From: an uncultured Eubacteriales bacterium
GTDB taxonomy: Bacteria > Bacillota > Clostridia > Oscillospirales > Oscillospiraceae
Reading direction: 5' to 3'
NCBI GenBank assembly: GCA_900549645.1
Contig: URPD01000071.1
Coordinates: forward strand, 1 to 6,421
Length of the DNA stretch: 6,421 bases
Shown here piece by piece: positions 1 to 6,368 of the stretch (position 1 is the stretch's first letter; each line of letters starts with the position of its first letter). The notes beneath the pieces were generated by a model. That model was given only the letters and a program-made list of their open reading frames with translations, was not told the origin of the DNA and did not search any database. A program made the position numbers and the translations under genes.

Positions 1-1001
1 TCAACAGCTACATAGGCAACGGTCAGCCGTGGGATCTTGACGTGTCCGACGGCGGCGTGTACATTCTGCCTCCGTATCAGAGCGCGGGCGAGAAGGGCTC
101 ATGGTTCTCCGGCACCGCCAACGCCATCTACCAGAACATCGGCTTCATCGAGAACTACGATCCCGAAAACGTGCTCATCCTCTCCGGGGACCACATCTAC
201 AAGATGGACTACGCCGACATGCTGCGCGAGCACATCGAGCACGACGCCGCATGTACGATATCCGTGCTTCAGGTCTCGATGGACGAGGCGACGCGCTTCG
301 GCATTATGAACCTCGGCGAGGACGGCTACGTCAGCGAATTTGAGGAGAAGCCGAAGCACCCGAAGAGCGATCTGGCTTCGATGGGCATATACATATTCAA
401 TTGGAAGAAGCTGCGCGAATACCTCATCGCCGACGAGAACGACCCCTATTCCAGCAAGGATTTCGGCAAGAACATCATCCCGAACATGCTCGCCGCGGGT
501 GAAAAGCTGTGGCCGTACCGCTTCAAGGGCTACTGGCGCGACGTCGGCACGATAACGAGCCTCTGGGACGCGAACATGGATATGCTCTCATCCACGCTCA
601 TAAACCTGTTCGACCCCGCATGGCCGATAAGCAGCCGCAGTCCGATATGCCCGCCGCACTACGCGGGGCCGGAGTCCGAGATAATCCACTCCATCGTCAC
701 CGAGGGCTGTGAGATATACGGCCATGTTGAAAACTCCGTCCTGTCCTCCAACGTCAGAGTCGGCAAGGGTGCGAACGTCATTTACAGCGTCGTCATGCCC
801 GGCGCGGTCATCGAGGACGGCGCGACGGTGGAATACGCCATAGTCGGCGAGAACACGGTCATCCACCGCGCCGCGCACGTCGGCGCGCCGCCCGACGGGA
901 CGGACGCTTGGGGTGTCGCTACCTGCGGGCCCAACATAGAGATACGCGGCTCCGCGTCCGTTCCGGCGGGAGCCATGATATACACTGGGGAGGAGGTTTG
1001 A
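1..1001 (+). CDS. glgC: Glucose-1-phosphate adenylyltransferase (ADP-glucose pyrophosphorylase), catalytic subunit, 5'-truncated
   Basis: Catalyses glucose-1-phosphate + ATP to ADP-glucose + PPi, the committed cytosolic step of bacterial glycogen synthesis. The window opens inside the gene: the reading frame is open from base 3, giving 332 residues to TGA at 999-1001, whereas family members are about 380-400 residues. Roughly the first 65-75 residues, with the nucleotide-binding glycine-rich loop, are outside. Visible motifs (numbered from base 3): YIGNGQPWDLD at 3-13, GGVYILPPYQ at 17-26, GTANAIYQN at 37-45, LSGDHIYKMDY at 60-70 with Asp63 matching the catalytic Asp (E. coli Asp142), EEKP with Lys116 matching the glucose-1-phosphate lysine (E. 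coli Lys195), and GYWRDVGT with Asp180 matching the second metal Asp (E. coli Asp276). A left-handed beta-helix of hexapeptide-like repeats follows from about residue 224. The GTG at base 42 is an internal valine, not a start. The gene ends 3 nt before glgD. Identity is very secure; E. coli numbers are from memory. Confidence 0.97.
   Translation, partial: NSYIGNGQPWDLDVSDGGVYILPPYQSAGEKGSWFSGTANAIYQNIGFIENYDPENVLILSGDHIYKMDYADMLREHIEHDAACTISVLQVSMDEATRFGIMNLGEDGYVSEFEEKPKHPKSDLASMGIYIFNWKKLREYLIADENDPYSSKDFGKNIIPNMLAAGEKLWPYRFKGYWRDVGTITSLWDANMDMLSSTLINLFDPAWPISSRSPICPPHYAGPESEIIHSIVTEGCEIYGHVENSVLSSNVRVGKGANVIYSVVMPGAVIEDGATVEYAIVGENTVIHRAAHVGAPPDGTDAWGVATCGPNIEIRGSASVPAGAMIYTGEEV
991..996 (+). 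promoter_or_regulatory. Ribosome-binding site of glgD
   Basis: AGGAGG lies 8 nt before the ATG at 1005 and inside the last codons of glgC. This near-perfect Shine-Dalgarno fixes the glgD start and suggests translation coupled to glgC termination. Confidence 0.85.
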
Positions 1002-1004
1002 GCC

Positions 1005-2117
1005 ATGTACGATCTTCACGGAATAATATTTGCTTACAGCGCTTCCCCTGAGCTGGGCGAGCTTGTCCGCCGCCGTACCGCGGCGTCCCTCCCGTTCTGC
1101 GGGCGCTACCGCCTTATCGACTTTGCCCTCTCCTCCATGATGAACGCTGGTATACGCGACGTCGGCGTCATCATGCAGCGCGATTATCAGTCCCTGCTCG
1201 ACCATATCGGCAGCGGCAAGAACTGGGACATGAGCCGCCGCTACGGCGGACTGCGTATGCTGCCGCCCTTCGGCCTGCCGGAATATCACCGCGGCAACTA
1301 CACCGGCACCATCGAGGCGCTCAACGCCGTCGCTACCTATGTGCGCAACATCCCGCAGAAGCACATCGCGCTCCTGCTCGGCAGCGTATGCGCAAACATC
1401 GACCTCACCGCCGCCATGCACCACCATACGAAGACCGGCGCGGAGATCACGGCCATCTGCTCCGCCGGTGAGCTTACCGGCAGCAACCACCGCTATGTCA
1501 TCGACGATGACGGCATGGTCAAACAGCTTCTGTTCGACCGCACCGATCCCGGCGAGGGCATCCCCTCTCTTGAGGGATACATCATCAATAAGGATACTCT
1601 TCTGCGCATAATGGACAAATGCAAGGCTCTGAATCTGTACCGTTTCCACAAGGACGCCGTGTCCTCCTTCCTCGCGGAGGGCGGCAGGATGGCGGCCTAT
1701 GTGCACGAGGGCTACGCCGCGTCAATCAGAAGCGTGGCTGACTATTATCAGTGCAGCATGGATATGCTTAACGGTGAGCTGCGCCGCCAGCTTTTCCCGG
1801 CGGAGCGCCCCATAAGAACCCGCGCCCACGAGGAGGTCAGCACCTACTACGGCGAAAACGCCGGCTCCAAGAACAGCCTTGTCGCCGACAACTGCATTAT
1901 CGAGGGCAGCGTGGAAAACTGTATCGTATTCCCCGGCGTCCGCATCGCGCGCGGCGCGAAGCTCACCAACTGCATCGTTATGAAGGGCAGCACGATAGGC
2001 GAATGGGCGGAGCTTAACTGCGTCATTTCCGACAAGTATTGCAGCTACTCGCCCGGCATCACCCTCACCGGCAATCCCAGACTTCCCATCGTAGTCCCCA
2101 AGGACAGCAAAATCTAA
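1005..2117 (+). CDS. glgD: GlgD, non-catalytic/regulatory ADP-glucose pyrophosphorylase subunit
   Basis: A 370-residue paralogue of GlgC. Family fold signatures are kept: LPFCGRYRLIDFALSSMMNAGI at 29-50 (compare PFGGKYRIIDF in GlgC), HIGSGKNWDM at 67-76, and a C-terminal beta-helix at about 290-345. Aligning it by eye with the neighbouring GlgC shows the active site is gone: the Asp of LSGDHIYK is Ser127 in LLLGSVCANID, the Asp of YWRDVGT is Ser240 in YAASIRSV, and no EKP lysine motif is present. The N-terminal glycine-rich loop GxGxRL is also degraded (YSASPELGEL, 11-20). This agrees with what is known of Bacillus- and Ruminococcus-type GlgD, which is weak or inactive alone but stimulates GlgC in a hetero-oligomer. 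Start at 1005 follows a strong AGGAGG. The gene is complete, 3 nt after glgC and 24 nt before glgP, so it is surely co-transcribed. Confidence 0.95.
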   Translation: MYDLHGIIFAYSASPELGELVRRRTAASLPFCGRYRLIDFALSSMMNAGIRDVGVIMQRDYQSLLDHIGSGKNWDMSRRYGGLRMLPPFGLPEYHRGNYTGTIEALNAVATYVRNIPQKHIALLLGSVCANIDLTAAMHHHTKTGAEITAICSAGELTGSNHRYVIDDDGMVKQLLFDRTDPGEGIPSLEGYIINKDTLLRIMDKCKALNLYRFHKDAVSSFLAEGGRMAAYVHEGYAASIRSVADYYQCSMDMLNGELRRQLFPAERPIRTRAHEEVSTYYGENAGSKNSLVADNCIIEGSVENCIVFPGVRIARGAKLTNCIVMKGSTIGEWAELNCVISDKYCSYSPGITLTGNPRLPIVVPKDSKI

Positions 2118-2128
2118 TCTTTTCACCC

Positions 2129-2133
2129 GGAGG
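2129..2133 (+). promoter_or_regulatory. Ribosome-binding site of glgP
   Basis: GGAGG in the 24-nt glgD-glgP gap, 8 nt before the ATG at 2142. It supports that start over any later in-frame ATG. Confidence 0.8.
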
Positions 2134-2141
2134 TATAACCC

Positions 2142-4544
2142 ATGATCGGAGAAATTTCCCGCGACGAAGTACGCAGCGCGATAGAAGATAAGCTCTGCGC
2201 CCATTTCAGCGTCACCAGTGCCAGCGCTACCGACGATCAGGTCTTTCAGGCCACGGCGATAGTCATAAACGAGATAATGAGCAGGCTTCTTGCCGCCGAA
2301 AGCCCCACGAAGCATGAAAAGGAAGTCCACTATATGTCGATGGAGTTTCTGATGGGGCGCAGTCTGATGAAGAACGCCTTCAACCTAGGCATATCCGAAG
2401 CCGTCACCGGCGCGCTTGAGGATCTTGGCCGCAATGCGTCCGACATCTTTGAGGCCGAGCCTGACGCTGGTCTCGGCAACGGCGGTCTTGGCCGCCTCGC
2501 CGCCTGCTATATGGACAGCATGGCCACTTGCGGCTACGAGGGTACGGGCTATTCCATCTGCTACGAGCTGGGAATTTTCCGCCAGAAGTTTGAAAACGGC
2601 CGCCAGACCGAGGTCGCCGACAACTGGCGTACCGCGGCCGAGAGCTGGCTCATCCCCCGTTGGGAGGACGCCGTCGAGGTTCGCTTCGGCGGGCACGTCG
2701 CCCCGCACTGGGACAGCATGGGGCACTATCACGCCGAATACACCGGTTATACCGCCGTCATCGCCGTCCCGCGCGACATGCTCATCGCGGGCTACGGCGG
2801 ACGCGAGATAAACACCCTGCGCCTGTGGGACGCGAAAAGCCCCAATTCGCTCGACATGTACCTCTTCTCCGAGGGCGAATATGTCAAGAGCATGGAGCAG
2901 CGCACCATGGCCGAGGTCATAACCAAAGTTCTCTACCCGCCTGACGAGCACGTCGAGGGCAAGATCCTGCGCCTGAAGCAGCAGTACTTCTTTGTCTCCG
3001 CGACTGCGCAGGACGTTGTGCGCAAGCACATCCGCAAGTGGGGCGACATCAAGTCTTTCGCCGAGCATCACGCCATGCAGATAAATGACACTCACCCGAC
3101 GCTGATAATCCCTGAGCTGATGCGCATATTCATGGACGAATACGGCCTCGGCTGGGACGAGGCGTGGGACATCGTCACTCACTCCGTCGCCTACACCAAC
3201 CACACCGTTATGAGCGAGGCGCTTGAGAAGTGGCCGCAGGACATCGTGCAGCAGCTGCTGCCGCGCCTGTGGGAGATCTTGTGCGAGATAAACCGCCGCT
3301 GGTGCGACTATCTGGTGCAGAACTTCGGTCAGGGCGAGCTCGTCGGCCGCAACCTCATCATCCGCGACAATCAGGTGCACATGGCAAACCTCTGCCTTGC
3401 CGCCTGCTACAAGGTCAACGGTGTTTCGCGCCTGCACGGCGAGATTCTGAAAAACGACCTGTTCCACGACATCTACACCATCCGCCCGGATCGCTTCACC
3501 TCCGTCACCAACGGCATCGACCATCGCCGCTGGCTCAGCCAGATAAACCCCGGCCTGCACGGCCTGATCTGCGAACTGCTCGGCGGCGACACATATCTGC
3601 TTGAGCCGGAGCGGCTTGAAGAGCTTGCGAAATTCGCTTCCGACGGCGAGGTTCTCCGCCGCGTCAATGAAATAAAGCTTGAGAACAAGTACCGCTTCGC
3701 TGAATTTGCGATGCGCAACGACGGCTTCACCCTCAACACCGACGCGATAATGGACGTGCAGATAAAGCGTCTGCACGAGTACAAGCGCCAGCTCCTCTGC
3801 GCGATGAGCATTGCGAGCCTCCAGCTCCAGCTGCACGATAACCCGAACATGGACTTCGTCCCGCGTACCTTTGTGTTCGGCGCGAAGGCCGCGGCGGGCT
3901 ACAAGACCGCAAAGCGCATAATCGAGCTGCTGCTGTCCATGGCCGAGGACATCAACAACGACCCCGTCTGCCGCGGCAGACTGCAGGTCTACTTTGTGGA
4001 GAACTACCGCGTCTCCGCGGCCGAGGCCATAGTCCCCGCCGCGCAGGTGTCCGAGCAGATATCCACCGCCGGTAAGGAAGCCTCCGGCACCGGCTGCATG
4101 AAGCTGATGATGAACGGCGCCGTGACTATCGGCACGCTCGACGGCGCGAACGTCGAGATGTACGAACGCCTCGGCGACGAGAACATGTTCCTCTTCGGCC
4201 TGCACACCGACGAGATCTCCCGCGTCCGCGCGGAAGGCTATGACCCCGCCGCCATTGTCGGCGCCGACGCCGAGATACGCCGTGTGCTCGACCGCTTCAG
4301 TCAGGGCTTCGCCGACGGCAAGAGCTATTCCGATCTGGTGTCCCAGCTCATCTACGGCGGCGATCAGTACATGCTCATTGCCGACTACCGCGCCTATGCC
4401 GACACACAGCGCCGCCTGTACGACAGCATCCGTGACCCGCAGGAGCGCGGTAGACTTTCCATTATGAACACCGCCCGCAGCGGAGTTTTCGCCGCCGACA
4501 GGGCTATTCGTGAGTACGCGGAGAATATATGGAACCTCAAGTAA
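2142..4544 (+). CDS. glgP: Glycogen/alpha-glucan phosphorylase (GT35, PLP-dependent)
   Basis: Releases glucose-1-phosphate from the non-reducing ends of glycogen using inorganic phosphate; cytosolic. The 800 residues match the usual bacterial length (about 750-830), and the N-terminal phosphorylation extension of animal enzymes is missing. Family landmarks in order: EPDAGLGNGGLGRLAACYMD at 106-125, AMQINDTHPTL at 311-321, AYTNHTVMSEALEKWP at 350-365 with His354 matching the active-site His377 of rabbit muscle enzyme, DVQIKRLHEYKRQ at 538-550 with Arg543 and Lys548 matching the phosphate ligands Arg569 and Lys574, NYRVSAAEAIVPAAQVSEQI at 621-640, and the PLP site EASGTGCMKLMMN at 646-658. Lys654 should carry PLP (rabbit Lys680). 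Two departures from the common pattern are Cys652, where Asn is usual (GTGNMK), and Ser358, where Pro is usual after NHTV[LM]. Neither touches a catalytic residue. The last 16 nt overlap the next gene. MalP-type specificity cannot be excluded, but the glgCD context favours glycogen. Rabbit numbering is from memory. Confidence 0.97.
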   Translation: MIGEISRDEVRSAIEDKLCAHFSVTSASATDDQVFQATAIVINEIMSRLLAAESPTKHEKEVHYMSMEFLMGRSLMKNAFNLGISEAVTGALEDLGRNASDIFEAEPDAGLGNGGLGRLAACYMDSMATCGYEGTGYSICYELGIFRQKFENGRQTEVADNWRTAAESWLIPRWEDAVEVRFGGHVAPHWDSMGHYHAEYTGYTAVIAVPRDMLIAGYGGREINTLRLWDAKSPNSLDMYLFSEGEYVKSMEQRTMAEVITKVLYPPDEHVEGKILRLKQQYFFVSATAQDVVRKHIRKWGDIKSFAEHHAMQINDTHPTLIIPELMRIFMDEYGLGWDEAWDIVTHSVAYTNHTVMSEALEKWPQDIVQQLLPRLWEILCEINRRWCDYLVQNFGQGELVGRNLIIRDNQVHMANLCLAACYKVNGVSRLHGEILKNDLFHDIYTIRPDRFTSVTNGIDHRRWLSQINPGLHGLICELLGGDTYLLEPERLEELAKFASDGEVLRRVNEIKLENKYRFAEFAMRNDGFTLNTDAIMDVQIKRLHEYKRQLLCAMSIASLQLQLHDNPNMDFVPRTFVFGAKAAAGYKTAKRIIELLLSMAEDINNDPVCRGRLQVYFVENYRVSAAEAIVPAAQVSEQISTAGKEASGTGCMKLMMNGAVTIGTLDGANVEMYERLGDENMFLFGLHTDEISRVRAEGYDPAAIVGADAEIRRVLDRFSQGFADGKSYSDLVSQLIYGGDQYMLIADYRAYADTQRRLYDSIRDPQERGRLSIMNTARSGVFAADRAIREYAENIWNLK
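4520..4523 (+). promoter_or_regulatory. Ribosome-binding site of the psuK-like gene, inside glgP
   Basis: GGAG, in the context GCGGAG, sits 5 nt before the ATG at 4529 and lies wholly within the glgP reading frame. It decides the start and implies re-initiation by ribosomes finishing glgP. Confidence 0.65.
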
Positions 4545-5428
4545 AAAAGCTTCACGCCGTCGTTGCCGGCGGCGTGAACATGGATATATGCGGCAAGCCG
4601 GCCTTGGCTCTCCGTATGCGCGACTCCAATCCGGGCTTCGTCTCCCTCAAGCCCGGCGGAGTCGGGCGCAACATCGCGCATAATCTCTGCCTGCTCGGCA
4701 TGGACGTCAGTCTCATCGCCGCCATCGGCGGAGATGTCTACGGCAGCAGCCTTATGGACGGCTGCCGCAGTCTCGGCATGGATATGTCGATGGCGCGCGT
4801 AGAGCCGCAGCGCCGCAGTTCTACATATTTATACGTAACGGATGAGATGGGGGACATGTGCGTCGGCATCGCGGATATGGACATCGCCGAGTGCGTGACG
4901 CCGGAGCATCTGGCCTCCTGCATCGGCAGGATAAACAGCGCCGACGCGCTGGTGCTGGACACGAATCTCAGCGCCGACGCGATACGCTTCCTCGCCGCGG
5001 CCTGCACCGTGCCTATCTACTCGGATCCGGTCTCCACCGCGAAGGCGATGAAGCTGCTTCCGGTGCTGGACAGGATATATGCGCTCAAGCCGAACGCGCT
5101 TGAGGCGCGGTATCTGACGGGCGAGGCGGAGCCGGAAAAGGCCGCGGAACGCTTCCTCGAAATGGGCGTGAAGCGGGTGTTTATAAGTCTCGGCACCGAA
5201 GGTATGCTCTACGCTTCCGCCGACGGCATCGGCCGCGTTCCCTGCTGCCCGGCGAATATGATCGACGCTACCGGCGCGGGCGACGCCGCGATGGCCGCCA
5301 TCGTCTGGGGCGGCACGCAGGGCTTCAGCGCACAGCAGTGCGCCGCCGCCGCGACGAAGGCGGGCGCGCTCACCGTCGAGTGCGAGTTCACAAACAGCCC
5401 TGATCTCTGCCCGCAGGCTCTTATTTGA
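4529..5428 (+). CDS. psuK: PfkB-family carbohydrate kinase, probable pseudouridine kinase
   Basis: A 299-residue ribokinase-fold kinase. Probable reaction: pseudouridine + ATP to pseudouridine 5'-phosphate + ADP, the first step of pseudouridine salvage; PsuG would then split the product to uracil and ribose-5-phosphate. The N-terminal PfkB glycine motif is PGGVGRNIAHNLCLLG at 42-57. The C-terminal signature is DATGAGDAAMAAIVWG at 246-261, with Asp252 as the expected catalytic base. Pointers to PsuK rather than other PfkB members are DSNPG at 32-36 just before the GGVGRNIA motif, SDPVSTAK at 165-172, LKPNALEA at 186-193, and CEFTNSPDL at 285-293. As I remember it, E. coli PsuK has closely similar strings at the same places (DSNPG, TPGGVGRNIAQNLALLG, DPVSAWK, LKPNRLEA, CEYTNNPDL). 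The start overlaps glgP by 16 nt and has its own GGAG, so the two genes are translationally coupled. No psuG or pseudouridine transporter is visible here. Substrate is inferred from motifs; a different nucleoside or sugar cannot be excluded. Confidence 0.85.
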   Translation: MEPQVKKLHAVVAGGVNMDICGKPALALRMRDSNPGFVSLKPGGVGRNIAHNLCLLGMDVSLIAAIGGDVYGSSLMDGCRSLGMDMSMARVEPQRRSSTYLYVTDEMGDMCVGIADMDIAECVTPEHLASCIGRINSADALVLDTNLSADAIRFLAAACTVPIYSDPVSTAKAMKLLPVLDRIYALKPNALEARYLTGEAEPEKAAERFLEMGVKRVFISLGTEGMLYASADGIGRVPCCPANMIDATGAGDAAMAAIVWGGTQGFSAQQCAAAATKAGALTVECEFTNSPDLCPQALI

Positions 5429-5445
5429 CATTAAATATAAAATTC

Positions 5446-5454
5446 AGAGAGGGG
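5446..5454 (+). promoter_or_regulatory. Ribosome-binding site of the LUD-domain gene
   Basis: AGAGAGGGG ends 7 nt before the ATG at 5462, in an otherwise AT-rich 33-nt gap. It supports this start; no in-frame alternative lies upstream within the gap. Confidence 0.65.
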
Positions 5455-5461
5455 ATAGTTC

Positions 5462-6079
5462 ATGTTCTGCGAAAACTATGATAAGCTCGTATCCAATCTC
5501 GAAGGCCGCGGCTTCACCGTTCACAGTGCCGCCAGCGGCGAAGAGGCGAAAAAGCTCGTATTGGAGCTGATAGGCGACCGCGCCTCCGTCGGCTGCGGCG
5601 GCTCGATGACCATCAGCTCGCTTGGACTTCCCGACGCTCTGCGCGCGCAGGGCAACCCCGTATATTTTCACTGGGACGTCAAGCCTGAGGAGCGCGCGGA
5701 GATATTCGAGAAGGCCAAGGAGGCGGACTGGTACCTGTGTTCGACCAACGCCATCACGATGAACGCCAAGCTCATAAATATCGACGGCAACGGCAACCGC
5801 GTCGCCGCGATGTTCGGCGGGCCGAAAAAAGTCGTGCTTGTAGTCGGCAAGAACAAGCTTGCAGCCGATCTTGAGAGCGGCATGGCGCGCGTCAAGGCCG
5901 TGGCATGTTCAAAGAATGCACAGCGGTTCGGCCTCGACACGCCCTGCGCCATCACCGGCAAATGTGTGGACTGCCATCACGCACAGCGCATCTGCTCCGT
6001 CACGACGATAATCGAGCAGAAGCCCCGTCTTCTCGATGAGCTGCACATAGTCCTTGTCGACGAAGAGCTTGGGTATTGA
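5462..6079 (+). CDS. LUD-domain (DUF162, LutC/YkgG-like) protein with C-terminal Cys cluster
   Basis: A 205-residue cytosolic protein of the LUD superfamily (Pfam LUD_dom, formerly DUF162), without a signal peptide or membrane segment. Recognisable segments: VGCGGSMTISSLGL at 43-56, then STNAITMNAKLINIDGNGNR at 94-113, FGGPKKVVLVVGKNKLA at 118-134, and the family-typical end VLVDEELGY at 197-205. The region 162-178 carries four cysteines, Cys162, Cys168, Cys171 and Cys178 (C-x5-C-x2-C-x6-C), in TPCAITGKCVDC followed by HHAQRIC. These could bind a metal or an Fe-S cluster, which is inference. Characterised relatives LutB and LutC belong to the LutABC lactate oxidation complex, but no lutA or lutB lies beside this gene. 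Stand-alone proteins of this size are common in Clostridia and lack a proven function. It is 33 nt after the kinase gene and is the last gene before the terminator, so it probably shares the operon transcript. Confidence 0.88.
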   Translation: MFCENYDKLVSNLEGRGFTVHSAASGEEAKKLVLELIGDRASVGCGGSMTISSLGLPDALRAQGNPVYFHWDVKPEERAEIFEKAKEADWYLCSTNAITMNAKLINIDGNGNRVAAMFGGPKKVVLVVGKNKLAADLESGMARVKAVACSKNAQRFGLDTPCAITGKCVDCHHAQRICSVTTIIEQKPRLLDELHIVLVDEELGY

Positions 6080-6111
6080 GCAAGGTTTGCCGCGCAGTAA
6101 CGCAATATCGT

Positions 6112-6141
6112 AGGGGACGGTCTCTGTGCCGTCCCCTTTTT
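6112..6141 (+). terminator. Rho-independent terminator ending the glg-psuK-LUD transcript
   Basis: GGGGACGG (6113-6120) and CCGTCCCC (6129-6136) form a perfect 8-bp GC-rich stem, extended by an A-T pair outside (6112/6137). The loop is TCTCTGTG. A run of five T (6137-6141) follows on the + strand. It lies 32 nt after the LUD stop codon, as expected for the end of the operon. No matching A-run precedes the stem, so it is not obviously bidirectional. Confidence 0.88.
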
Positions 6142-6186
6142 GCGCCTTACGCCAACATGAAAATCGACGCAATTGTTTAAAACCAC

Positions 6187-6317
6187 CTGTCATTCCGAGG
6201 CCAGTGACCGACGTCACTGGTCGTGGGAATCCGCATCTCCTATGCATTGCAGGCAGAACACGCATTGTGCCATAAGAGGAACGGATTCCCACGTCGCTTC
6301 GCTCCTCGGAATGACAG
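6187..6317. repeat. MITE-like inverted-repeat element with two unlike side hairpins
   Basis: The ends are perfect 14-nt inverted repeats: CTGTCATTCCGAGG at 6187-6200 and CCTCGGAATGACAG at 6304-6317. Further in, a second perfect 12-nt pair occurs: CGTGGGAATCCG at 6222-6233 and CGGATTCCCACG at 6282-6293. Between the two arm pairs each side has a different insert. The left is CCAGTGAC-CGAC-GTCACTGG (6201-6220), an 8-bp perfect hairpin. The right is TCGCTTCGCT (6294-6303), which can only form a tiny hairpin. The 48-nt centre (6234-6281) shows a GCATTG direct repeat (6244-6249, 6262-6267) and no gene. The 'TCGCTTCGCTCCTCGGAATGAC' end is, from memory, a very common dispersed intergenic repeat in Clostridia. 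No transposase is present, so any mobility would need help in trans. Confidence 0.85.
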
Positions 6318-6324
6318 AGGTGTT

Positions 6325-6366
6325 CTTTATAATGCCTTCTCTTTTCCAAAATGGCACTTTATAAAG
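6325..6366. repeat. AT-rich inverted repeat between the two repeat elements
   Basis: CTTTATAA (6325-6332) pairs with TTATAAAG (6359-6366). Next to it TGCC (6333-6336) pairs with GGCA (6353-6356), with a 2-nt bulge (CT, 6357-6358) on the right side. The loop of 16 nt contains a further TTTT-CC-AAAA mini-palindrome (6342-6351). That gives 12 paired bases in an AT-rich spot that contrasts with the GC-rich surroundings. It has no T-run after a GC stem and is therefore not a normal terminator. It may be a decayed repeat or a flank of the neighbouring element. Confidence 0.55.
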
Positions 6367-6368
6367 TC

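Noticed and set aside
42..44. GTG at base 42 as the glgC start codon
   Set aside because: The frame stays open to the window start and encodes the conserved YIGNGQPWDLD segment upstream of it, so the codon is an internal valine.
588..1706. 372-codon open frame on the minus strand
   Set aside because: It is antisense to glgC and glgD, both strongly supported, and the translated product is low in recognisable motifs.
2385..4205. 606-codon open frame on the minus strand
   Set aside because: It lies entirely opposite the well-supported glgP and reflects GC-rich codon bias. The translation resembles no family I know, and glgP shows full family motifs across the same region.
5425..5441. Promoter candidate TTGACA ... 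TATAAA before the LUD gene
   Set aside because: TTGACA (5425-5430) and TATAAA (5436-5441) are separated by only 5 nt, far from the 16-18 nt needed, and TTGACA overlaps the kinase stop codon. A weak promoter in this AT-rich gap cannot be excluded.
6328..6333. Perfect TATAAT as a -10 box of a promoter leading out of the window
   Set aside because: The -35 position about 17 nt upstream reads CTCGGA-like sequence with no match to TTGACA, and there is no extended TG. The bases are explained by the inverted repeat.
5909..6349. 146-codon open frame on the minus strand reaching into the intergenic region
   Set aside because: Its N-terminal part is a translation of the palindromic repeats (CHSEERSDVG is typical of translated repeats) and the rest is antisense to the LUD gene and terminator. 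There is no family resemblance.
6173..6364. 63-codon open frame on the plus strand
   Set aside because: It reads through the MITE-like element and the AT-rich hairpin; there is no plausible ribosome-binding site and the peptide is repeat-derived.
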